Source of the DNA: Bacteroidota bacterium
GTDB lineage: Bacteria; Bacteroidota; Bacteroidia; NS11-12g; UBA9320
Direction: 5' to 3'
NCBI GenBank assembly: GCA_003485825.1
Contig: DNHN01000270.1
Coordinates: 1 to 8,691, forward strand
Length of the DNA: 8,691 nucleotides
The position numbers and the translations under genes were made by a program. The notes below the pieces were generated by a model. The model was not told where the DNA came from and did no database searches. It saw nothing but the letters and a program-made list of their open reading frames with translations. Positions 1-5,393 of this stretch are shown here, in pieces. Every line of letters starts with the position of its first letter. The first letter of the stretch is position 1.

Positions 1-20
1 GCAATTCTAAATCGGAGACG

Positions 21-74
21 GTTGTCAGTCTGAGTGGACAAGCTTTAGCTTGTTTGTATCGAAGACTGAACAAC
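21..74. repeat. Long imperfect inverted repeat (intergenic hairpin)
   Basis: Three nested arms are visible. ACAAGC (38-43) pairs with GCTTGT (48-53) around a TTTA loop; CAGTCT (26-31) pairs with AGACTG (63-68); GTTGT (21-25) pairs with ACAAC (70-74), with A69 bulged. The unpaired interior is GAGTGG (32-37) against 54-62. Neither strand has a run of T after the stem, so it is not a standard intrinsic terminator. Read on the minus strand, the outer part (CTTCGATAC then CACTCAGACTGACA) resembles, from memory, the CTTCGAC...CTCAGACTGACA hairpin that recurs between genes in many Bacteroidota genomes, here with an extra inner stem. That family assignment is inference; the pairing is directly seen. 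Confidence 0.55.
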
Positions 75-157
75 ACTAAAAAAGAGAAAAAAATGTGGTA
101 GTTGTAACGTTTATAGTTTTCAAGTTGTCTTAACTATGAACGCAAAAAAAAATAATT

Positions 158-421
158 ATGAATAGCATTAAAAAAATAATCAAAGCAAGTGTGTTACTAC
201 TTATAGTATTCACAGTAGCGTGTAAGGACAAAGACATTCCAACACATGATGACAAACACCATATAGAGTGCACGAAGAAGGGTACAATAATCCCACTGGG
301 ATGTGTATGGGATTATCTAGGTATCATGGATTCGGATAATAAATTAATACTGTGGATGCTAGCTTTGTGTTTAGAAATCACCCGTTCAAGAACCCTATCT
401 AGTAAGATGAATCAGGTGTAG
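158..421 (+). CDS. Small putative lipoprotein, possibly frameshifted
   Basis: The 87-residue product starts with a lysine-containing n-region (MNSIKKIIK), a hydrophobic stretch of about 12 residues and the lipobox-like TVAC, giving a candidate lipidated Cys22. The mature end begins CKDKD, a charged pattern like that associated with surface export of lipoproteins in some Bacteroidota (inference). The leader before ATG is A-rich, without a Shine-Dalgarno sequence. I do not recognise the family. The Gly-Thr-Ile-Ile...Gly-Cys...Asp-Asn-Lys part looks like genuine coding sequence, but the last 23 or so residues look less natural. A one-base change near 338-346 would move into a frame reading INTVDASFVFRNHPFKNPI and stopping at 400-402. 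The gene converges on the CBS gene with a 14-base gap. The signal peptide is fairly secure; the C-terminus is not. Confidence 0.6.
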   Translation: MNSIKKIIKASVLLLIVFTVACKDKDIPTHDDKHHIECTKKGTIIPLGCVWDYLGIMDSDNKLILWMLALCLEITRSRTLSSKMNQV

Positions 422-435
422 ATATTTAGAAGTAC

Positions 436-798
436 TTAATCTAATTCAGCATAAATCTTAATGATATCCATCGAACTTAGCATGCCAATCACCTTTCCAT
501 CTTCCATTACCACTAAATGATGCCCACCGTGTTTTACCATGGTTCTCGCCGCATCTTTGACTCGACTATTGGGTGCTACTAAGTGGATGAAACTAGACAT
601 AACCTCAGCCACTAGCATAGAATCATCGTGACAGTTAACAATATCACTCGAAGAAACAATCCCAGAAATACTGCCATCAGTATCAATTACAGGTACAGCA
701 TTAATCTCTTTTCTGCTTAGCATTCCTTTCAGGTTTGCAACCTTGATGGTTTTTTGCGTGACAACTACGGGTGAATTCGTGATATCTTCTACTCTCAT
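436..798 (-). CDS. Stand-alone CBS-domain pair protein
   Basis: The 120-residue soluble protein is made only of two CBS motifs, roughly residues 1-57 and 62-118. Each ends with the usual signature: GIVSSSDI at 46-53 and GMLSSMDII at 105-113, and the first has the preceding VPVID strand. CBS pairs (Bateman modules) bind adenosine nucleotides or related ligands and usually regulate an attached or partner protein. With no catalytic or membrane domain here, the partner is unknown. The ATG at 798 opens directly into the first CBS motif, MRVEDI, a common beginning for such proteins. The gene lies downstream of the VOC gene on the same strand after a 188-base gap, so it may have its own promoter; a candidate -7 element is listed separately. 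It is complete and intact. The family is sure, the role unknown. Confidence 0.9.
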   Translation of the reverse strand: MRVEDITNSPVVVTQKTIKVANLKGMLSRKEINAVPVIDTDGSISGIVSSSDIVNCHDDSMLVAEVMSSFIHLVAPNSRVKDAARTMVKHGGHHLVVMEDGKVIGMLSSMDIIKIYAELD

Positions 799-823
799 CT
801 GTTCTTTTACTATTCGTTCATAT

Positions 824-853
824 CAAAATTATTGCAGATTCAATGAAGTAACA
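824..853 (-). promoter_or_regulatory. Candidate Bacteroidota-type promoter of the CBS gene
   Basis: On the minus strand, 831-824 read TAATTTTG, a perfect match to the Bacteroidota -7 consensus TAnnTTTG. It lies 25 bases before the CBS ATG, leaving room for a short leader. The expected -33 TTG is not present at good spacing: the nearest is the TTA in TGTTAC (853-848), 16 bases upstream, and a TTG that is too close. An 8-base consensus with two free positions occurs by chance in AT-rich DNA, so this is a weak call supported mainly by position. Confidence 0.3.
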
Positions 854-986
854 TTGACGAATATCACTTTAGCAGATGATATCACAGATTCACATATAAC
901 GAGTGCAGTTTACTTCTTAGTTGAGAATCAGTCGCTGGGGGTATTTTATGCCATCTGCTGTGATGCAGTCTGTGAATCAAAGATTG

Positions 987-1358
987 TTACCTGTGCTGAT
1001 CTATCAGTATCGTGTTACCATCTGGATCAGTGATCACAAAGCTGGCAGGACCTGTTGAGGTTTCGTCTGCTTGGATCGGTATGGATACTTTGCTTGCTTT
1101 TAGTTCTTTTTGGATATCTCTTATGTCATCAAAGTGTTCAAGGTTTTGGGCTTTTTGATCCCAACCTGGATTGAAAGTGAGGAGGTTTCCTTCAAACATC
1201 CCTTGGAATAAGCCAATCACGGTATTCTCGTTTTTCATGATAACATGACCTTTCTCGTAGTCTCCAGCAAATTGCTTAAATCCAAGTTTCTCGTAAAATA
1301 TCTTTGATGCCTTGATGTCCTTGACACTAAGACTTACCGAAAATGCTCCTAATTTCAT
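987..1358 (-). CDS. VOC-superfamily glyoxalase/bleomycin-resistance-like protein
   Basis: The 123-residue protein has the paired beta-alpha-beta-beta-beta layout of the vicinal oxygen chelate fold. It opens MKLGAFSVSLSVKDI with KIFYEKLGF following (19-27), has the GLFQGMF and TFNPGWDQ blocks in the middle (49-69), and ends ITDPDGNTILIDQH (109-122). These blocks match a common small subfamily annotated as glyoxalase. That subfamily lacks the classic metal-binding His in strand 1 (Ser here) and the Glu after DPDGN, so it should not be called glyoxalase I; the substrate is unknown. I start at ATG 1358. The frame continues upstream through a TTG at 1367, but the ATG matches the family start. The CDGSH gene ends 48 bases upstream on the same strand, so co-transcription is likely. 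Confidence 0.88.
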   Translation of the reverse strand: MKLGAFSVSLSVKDIKASKIFYEKLGFKQFAGDYEKGHVIMKNENTVIGLFQGMFEGNLLTFNPGWDQKAQNLEHFDDIRDIQKELKASKVSIPIQADETSTGPASFVITDPDGNTILIDQHR

Positions 1359-1406
1359 TAGGTTCAAAGTTAGGTATTCGTGGGTGTCTTTTGGTATAGT
1401 TACTTG

Positions 1407-1828
1407 CTAACCTTCAAAACCAGCAGATATATGGGAACCATCGCAGTACGGTTTGTTTCCAGAGGCTCCACATCTGCAAAAAGCAGTTGTTTTACTTTTA
1501 TTCTCTGAGTTACCATCCTTATCTGTTACTTTCAAGGTTCCATATACCAGAAGTGGTCCATTTTCGAGTACTTCTACCTTAGTCTCCAAGGTAGCTACTT
1601 CTTTATCTTCTTTGTCATTCATGAAATAGCTCAGTGCTCCGCTTGGGCATTTTGCAATTTGATCTTTGAGTTCATTGGTAGTGGCATTTTCAATGGTTAG
1701 CCAAGGTTTTTGCTTAGGCTTGTATACATTGGGAAGCGCCTTTACACACTCAGCAGCGTGAATACATTTATTAGGTTTCCATACTATGGAAGTTCTCCGT
1801 TGGTGTAGTGTTTGGTGATGTCTTTCAT
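1407..1828 (-). pseudogene. 4Fe-4S (Fer4_19) plus CDGSH iron-sulfur protein, apparent one-base frameshift
   Basis: Joining two frames gives a normal 140-residue protein. It starts at ATG 1828 with MKDITKHYTNGEL, then jumps frame near 1788-1794 into SIVWKPNKCIHAAEC. The sequence there reads GGAGAACTTCC where one more base, for example a third T, restores the frame. Residues 15-68 form the divergent mono-cluster ferredoxin domain (Fer4_19; Cys22, Cys28, Cys61 in KCPSGAL). Residues about 83-140 hold a CDGSH zinc-finger-type 2Fe-2S motif with Cys118, Cys120, Cys129 and His133 (CRC...PYCDGSH). The ATG overlaps the OsmC stop as ATGA, a translational-coupling arrangement that supports this start. 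Without repair, only 1407-1622 (71 residues from ATG 1622, CDGSH domain alone) can start from ATG in the main frame. The family function is electron transfer or redox sensing; partners are unknown. Real mutation and sequence error cannot be told apart here. Confidence 0.85.
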
Positions 1829-2213
1829 ATAATTGATATGCTTGATGTTATAGTTATATTCTTTTCTAGTAATATATGAATCGGGCATTTGCTGGCTACT
1901 AGCAGTATTTGAGCCAGTTGTTTTTTATCTATGTTGCCGTGAATTTCAATCTCCTTGCGAAGTGATTTTTCTTGAGTATCGAGGTTCAGTATCGTAGTTA
2001 TGTTCACGTGTATTTCTGATACAGCCCACGCTTTGAGGTTCAGATACATAAGGGTAGTAATGCCGGTACAAGACGCCAAGGAAGCTTCCAATAGTTTTGT
2101 GGTTTTAGATCTAAGTCGGTGCCATTTGCAGATATGGGCTCATCCGCCAGAATATGATGCTTTCCGTTGGTCAGTTCTGTCTGAAACGTATTTATGGTCA
2201 GTGCTTTTATCAT
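1825..2213 (-). pseudogene. OsmC-family peroxiredoxin-like protein, apparent one-base frameshift
   Basis: The gene begins at ATG 2213 (MIKALTINTFQTELTNGKHH...ILADEPISANGTDL). It then loses the frame near 2105-2112 and continues as SKTTKLLEASLASCTGI to the stop at 1825. One added base restores 129 residues, the normal OsmC length: GATCT to GGATCT would give Gly-Ser before KTTKLLE, fitting the family's Gly-Pro/Ser pattern. The two redox cysteines of OsmC/Ohr proteins are present, Cys49 in ASLASCTG and Cys110 in KCPIH (numbering after repair). OsmC/Ohr proteins reduce organic hydroperoxides in the cytoplasm using thiol or lipoyl donors. Unrepaired, the N-terminal frame runs out into unrelated sequence, and the C-terminal part has only a TTG near 2091 as a start, so the protein as written would not fold. 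The gene overlaps the next gene by four bases (ATGA). Confidence 0.85.
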
Positions 2214-2432
2214 TTGGATGGTCTTAGTCTATTGTTTTTTTGGAATGTAAGGTAGTTGCGTTAAATCTCTTTTTTGTCTCAACTAAAATAATATTATTTG
2301 ATCAATTGTGCTCCTTGCTGCCAAAGGGTGGCTTACCAAGGGTTGCCCATTCCAGCAGTTGCTTTTAGTATCCTTTTCCATTTTATTTTTTTAGGTACTC
2401 CTCTTAATTTCTTTTGTTATTCAATTGTAAAT
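2214..2432. other. Gene-poor gap between the methyltransferase and osmC genes
   Basis: No confident gene lies in these 219 bases. On the minus strand an ATG at 2381 opens a 32-codon frame (MEKDTKSNCWNGQPLVSHPL...) ending at 2283. A second minus frame over the same stretch reads KKLRGVPKKIKWKRILKATA followed by GMGNPW, a stop, then ATLWQQGAQLIK. Both look rather protein-like, but neither is long, has a ribosome binding site close to its start, or is recognisable. The short reading frames could be a small gene, a decayed gene or chance. No terminator hairpin with a T-run and no consensus promoter stood out. Confidence 0.4.
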
Positions 2433-3047
2433 CTACCTTTTCTTTCCTATAAATCGTATCACACTGCCTGTTCCCTGGTGAAATTCCCCTTCGTCAAGAG
2501 TGACTTCTGTTTCTGTTAACTCTAATACTTCAAAACGCGGAAAGTCTTTTTCAATGCCTTCTTTAGAAAAAAGCATTTCTAAATTATTGGGCCCACCTAC
2601 AGCAGGGTTTGCTTCTCTCAGAGGCAAGTGGCTTTTACTAAAACCTTCTAGGATAATATAGCCCTCGGGTTTAATAAGGTTAGCTATTCTGTTATGATAG
2701 TCTGATAGAAGTGGGACCGGGAAATGTGCAAAGATGAGTGCCGCAGCATCAAATTGTTCATTGTTTAAATTAAGTTCGGGCAGCAGGCCTAGTTCATACT
2801 GAATGCTTACCTTGTGCTTGTTTGCAAGTGCTAATGCTTTTTTCTTGCCTTCTATGCTAATATCAAAAGCAGTGACATTAAATCCATGCATTGCTGCATA
2901 TACCGCATTCCTTCCTTCTCCTTCTGCAGGCAATAGTAAGTCGCCAGATAAAGCAAAGCGCTGAATACTGTCTTTGAAAAATTTATTTGGGTCTGTACCG
3001 TATGCATATGCCTTATTAGCATACCTGTTATTCCACATTTCTTCCAT
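2433..3047 (-). CDS. Class I SAM-dependent methyltransferase, TehB-like
   Basis: The 204-residue cytosolic protein carries the SAM-binding motif I as LLLPAEGEGRNAVYAA (37-52), with the Glu-x-Gly-x-Gly core typical of the small TehB/Methyltransf_25 group. The acidic motif II follows at FDIS (61-64), and later strands are AALIFAHFP (102-110) and a GYIILEGF stretch. The N-terminal MWNNRYANKAYAYGTDPNKF is the conserved W-x-x-R-Y...Y-G-x-x-P/N start of this group. I therefore prefer the ATG at 3047 (MEEMWNNRY); the frame extends to an ATG at 3086, and 3038 is also possible. Relatives are linked to tellurite resistance or thiol/thiopurine-type methylation; the true substrate cannot be read here. 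It is a single gene, about 160 bases downstream of the flavoprotein gene. Family secure, start and substrate not. Confidence 0.87.
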   Translation of the reverse strand: MEEMWNNRYANKAYAYGTDPNKFFKDSIQRFALSGDLLLPAEGEGRNAVYAAMHGFNVTAFDISIEGKKKALALANKHKVSIQYELGLLPELNLNNEQFDAAALIFAHFPVPLLSDYHNRIANLIKPEGYIILEGFSKSHLPLREANPAVGGPNNLEMLFSKEGIEKDFPRFEVLELTETEVTLDEGEFHQGTGSVIRFIGKKR

Positions 3048-3204
3048 GTTGTAACTTGATTTTATTTTGGTTTGAAAAATAGGCATAGAAACTTAAAATA
3101 ATTGCAGAAGCAGAAAGGATATTACCTATTTACGCTGTTTTACTTGTTGGTACGCAGCGCTTCCAGTCTGATGCTAAGATAGGAGAGTGGCAATCGGGCG
3201 TTAT
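3048..3204. other. Intergenic stretch with atypical composition
   Basis: This gap separates the flavoprotein stop from the methyltransferase start. Bases about 3146-3200 are clearly more GC-rich than the flanks. The plus strand is open from just after a stop near 3084 into the flavoprotein gene, reading ILPIYAVLLVGTQRF then QSDAKIGEWQSGV, but with no ATG start. The minus strand reads RLPLSYLSIRLEALRTNK before a stop. This could be a dispersed intergenic repeat or a gene remnant; neither is established. No T-run terminator was seen. Confidence 0.3.
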
Positions 3205-4491
3205 TTATTCTACTTCTAGTGCATTGAGATGCTTCGCTAACGCAACTCCCATACTAAAACAGCCTTGAAGTAAATAGCCTCCTGTGGGCGCGTACCAGTC
3301 CAGCATTTCGCCAATAGCATACGTGTTGGATATTTTCCGGATCTGAAAATATTCGTCTACTTCATTTAGCGCTATACCTCCTAAGGTAGAAATAGCTTTA
3401 TCTATATCGTCCGACTTGGTTAGGGTAATTGGAAGCGCTTTGATATGTTTCGCTAATCCGTTAATGTCCATAAAGGTTTCTTTATCCGTGTATTGCTTGA
3501 GGAGTGCTACCGTTGTTCGGTCTAGATTTAAATCTTCTTTGAGGATGTCTGTTACTTTAGAAAGTTTGGTTTTCGTGTATTTTTCCTTAATCTGAGTCGC
3601 GGTCATCGTCGGCTTTAAATCCAGATAGATTGTTGTTTTTTCTGTGGTAAGCAGAGTTTCTTGTAGTTTGTGGCTTAGTGCATAAAGAGCATTGCCCTCT
3701 AGCCCAAATGTAGAAATAATCAACTCGCCTTTAGCAGCATGTCCATTAAAACTCAAGGTAATGTTCTTTAACGGTTTTCCTGCATGGGTTGAGATGAATT
3801 TTTTATCCCAATTCACACCAAAAGCGCAATTAGCCGCTCGAAATGGAAGCACGTTTACTCCTCGATTTACGAAAGGTTGTGCCCATGAGCCGTCAGAACC
3901 CGTCACCTTCCAACTTGCTCCTCCAAGTGCAAAAACAGTAAAATCCGCACGAATGCCTTTAAGGCCGTTGAAACATAACTCATTTTCCTTGTTCCAGCCT
4001 ATCCACTCAGTGCCTAGATGAAATTTCACTCCTTTGCCGGAGATATGTTCTACTATCTTATTCAGAACTTCTATGGGTTTTAGGCCTTGCTCCGGGAATA
4101 CACGATTGCTTGACCCTACAAAAGTGGGGATATCAATATCGCTCAACCACTGAATCAAATCAGTATTGGTAAACTGCTTTAGACTACTGGCCATAAATTC
4201 ACTCGGGCTATACTGAGCTATGAGTTCATCAGTAGGCGAGGAGTAGGTCAGATTTAGTCCACCTTCACCAGCTACCAGAAACTTACGACCTACCGATTTC
4301 TTTCTATCGTAGATGGCTACTTCATACTTTCGGGTATCTAGCTGAGCTGCTAGCATAAGTGCGGCGGGACCTCCACCTATGATTGCTATGATTGGTTTCG
4401 TATTGATAGGCTCAAAAGTAAGCTTGTTCGGATACTTTGTTAGAAAAAGGATATTCGTATGAGATCCGAAGACAATAGTGTGAACTGCCAT
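3205..4491 (-). CDS. HI0933/BaiN-type FAD-dependent flavoprotein (TIGR03862-like)
   Basis: The 428-residue protein has an FAD-binding Rossmann motif IIGGGPAALMLAAQL (37-51) with the acidic end of strand 2 at YDRK (61-64). The family block VGRKFLVAGEGGLNLT (67-82) follows, in the GRKxxxxGxGxxNxT pattern of the HI0933/YhiN/BaiN group. Toward the end, AIGEMLDWYAPTGGYLLQGCFSMG contains the second FAD contact and the conserved TGGYLLQ...G segment. The WYAPTGGY form and overall length fit the subfamily known as TIGR03862. The reaction in most members is unknown; relatives include bile-acid dehydroxylation reductases, but that role should not be transferred. ATG 4491 is the only standard start in frame, yet it gives about 33 residues before the Rossmann strand, longer than usual. 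It is divergent from the exonuclease gene. Confidence 0.9.
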   Translation of the reverse strand: MAVHTIVFGSHTNILFLTKYPNKLTFEPINTKPIIAIIGGGPAALMLAAQLDTRKYEVAIYDRKKSVGRKFLVAGEGGLNLTYSSPTDELIAQYSPSEFMASSLKQFTNTDLIQWLSDIDIPTFVGSSNRVFPEQGLKPIEVLNKIVEHISGKGVKFHLGTEWIGWNKENELCFNGLKGIRADFTVFALGGASWKVTGSDGSWAQPFVNRGVNVLPFRAANCAFGVNWDKKFISTHAGKPLKNITLSFNGHAAKGELIISTFGLEGNALYALSHKLQETLLTTEKTTIYLDLKPTMTATQIKEKYTKTKLSKVTDILKEDLNLDRTTVALLKQYTDKETFMDINGLAKHIKALPITLTKSDDIDKAISTLGGIALNEVDEYFQIRKISNTYAIGEMLDWYAPTGGYLLQGCFSMGVALAKHLNALEVE

Positions 4492-4556
4492 AATTGGTGG
4501 ACAACCTTATCGAGCAAGAGGGGGTAGCTCTGTCATGCTTAATTATTTTTGCTACT

Positions 4557-5321
4557 GTGAATATAAAACTTACCAAACCATTAGTGGTTTTTGATTTAGA
4601 GACTACCGGAGTACAAGTAGCTGCAGATAGGATAGTAGAAATATATTGTATAAAAATACAACCAGACGGTACAGAGGAGCATTTACATCAAGTACTAAAT
4701 CCCACGATACCCATACCTCCAGTAGTGTCTGAAATTCACGGAATATGGGATAAGGATGTTGTTGGGAAGCCTACATTTCAAGAGTTTTCCGCAGAGTTGA
4801 ACGCGTTTATGGGAGACTGTGATTTTGGAGGATTTAATAGTAATCGTTTTGATTTTCCGATGTTAGCGGAGGAGTTTTACAGAGCAGGAGTTTCTTTTGA
4901 TACCAACAGAAAATTTATAGATGCACAGCGAATTTTTCATAAGATGGAACCGCGTAATCTTGGTGCGGCCTTCCAGAAGTATTGTGGTAAAGAGCTTATA
5001 GATGCACACAGTGCAAAAGCAGATACCGTAGCCACATGGGAAATCATAAAAGCTCAAGTAGATCACTACGATGAACTAGAAGGAGACATAGATTTTTTGA
5101 ATGCTTTCAGCGGTGAGAGTGAGTTCTATGATTTTGCTCGAAGAATAAAGCGCGGCAAAAATGGAGAAGCATTATTTAATTTTGGGAAGTACAAAGATAA
5201 GCTAGTGATAGATGTTTTTAAGGAAAATAGAGGTTACTACGATTGGATGATGAAGGGTGATTTTCCTGAAAATACCAAGTCTGTGATAACTAAATTGGCT
5301 TTGCAAAGTCGAAATTCTTAG
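4557..5321 (+). CDS. DEDDh 3'-5' exonuclease with ExoX-like C-terminal domain
   Basis: The 254-residue protein shows all DnaQ-fold exonuclease motifs: Exo I VVFDLETTG (Asp13, Glu15), Exo II FNSNRFDFPML (Asp99), and Exo III HSAKAD (His151, Asp156) with His five residues before the last Asp, the DEDDh class. After a linker, residues about 207-250 (FNFGKYKDKLVIDVFK...YYDWMMKGDFP) match the small C-terminal domain also found in exodeoxyribonuclease X-type proteins. It would degrade single-stranded or frayed 3' ends with two metal ions, in DNA repair or nucleotide scavenging; no polymerase domain is present. I chose the GTG at 4557 (VNIKLTKPLVVFD) because the fold begins right after it. The frame also extends to a TTG at 4494, but that gives an extra 21 unmatched residues. 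It converges on the tolC-like gene with a 56-base gap. Confidence 0.9.
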   Translation: MNIKLTKPLVVFDLETTGVQVAADRIVEIYCIKIQPDGTEEHLHQVLNPTIPIPPVVSEIHGIWDKDVVGKPTFQEFSAELNAFMGDCDFGGFNSNRFDFPMLAEEFYRAGVSFDTNRKFIDAQRIFHKMEPRNLGAAFQKYCGKELIDAHSAKADTVATWEIIKAQVDHYDELEGDIDFLNAFSGESEFYDFARRIKRGKNGEALFNFGKYKDKLVIDVFKENRGYYDWMMKGDFPENTKSVITKLALQSRNS

Positions 5322-5376
5322 TACGTTTCAATTTTAGTGTGCTGAAATACCCTACTGAATTATTCCGACTCCGCCT

Positions 5377-5393
5377 ATTACTGGGTGAGTAAT
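5377..5393. terminator. Small hairpin at the end of the efflux operon, weak terminator candidate
   Basis: ATTACT (5377-5382) and AGTAAT (5388-5393) form a perfect six-pair stem around GGGTG. The stem covers the stop codon of the TolC-like gene and lies between two converging genes, where a terminator is expected. No T-run follows on either strand, so it may only slow polymerase or be chance. Confidence 0.25.

Noticed and set aside
1..101. Open plus frame from the left edge as the tail of an upstream gene
   Set aside because: The reading coincides with the inverted repeat and ends in a Lys-rich tail with no domain; palindromic sequence explains it better.
743..1033. 96-codon plus-strand frame across the VOC-CBS gap
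   Set aside because: Both ends overlap real minus-strand genes, and there is no motif or ribosome binding site.
3692..4021. 109-codon plus-strand frame
   Set aside because: Antisense to the flavoprotein gene, Pro/Phe-rich, with no domain; a shadow.
4544..4551. Perfect TAnnTTTG promoter element (TATTTTTG) before the exonuclease gene
   Set aside because: Its predicted transcription start would fall on the chosen GTG start and no TTG -33 element is near; probably chance in AT-rich DNA.
4494..4556. TTG start giving a 21-residue longer exonuclease
   Set aside because: The added residues precede the fold and match nothing in the family; GTG 4557 sits directly before the Exo I strand.
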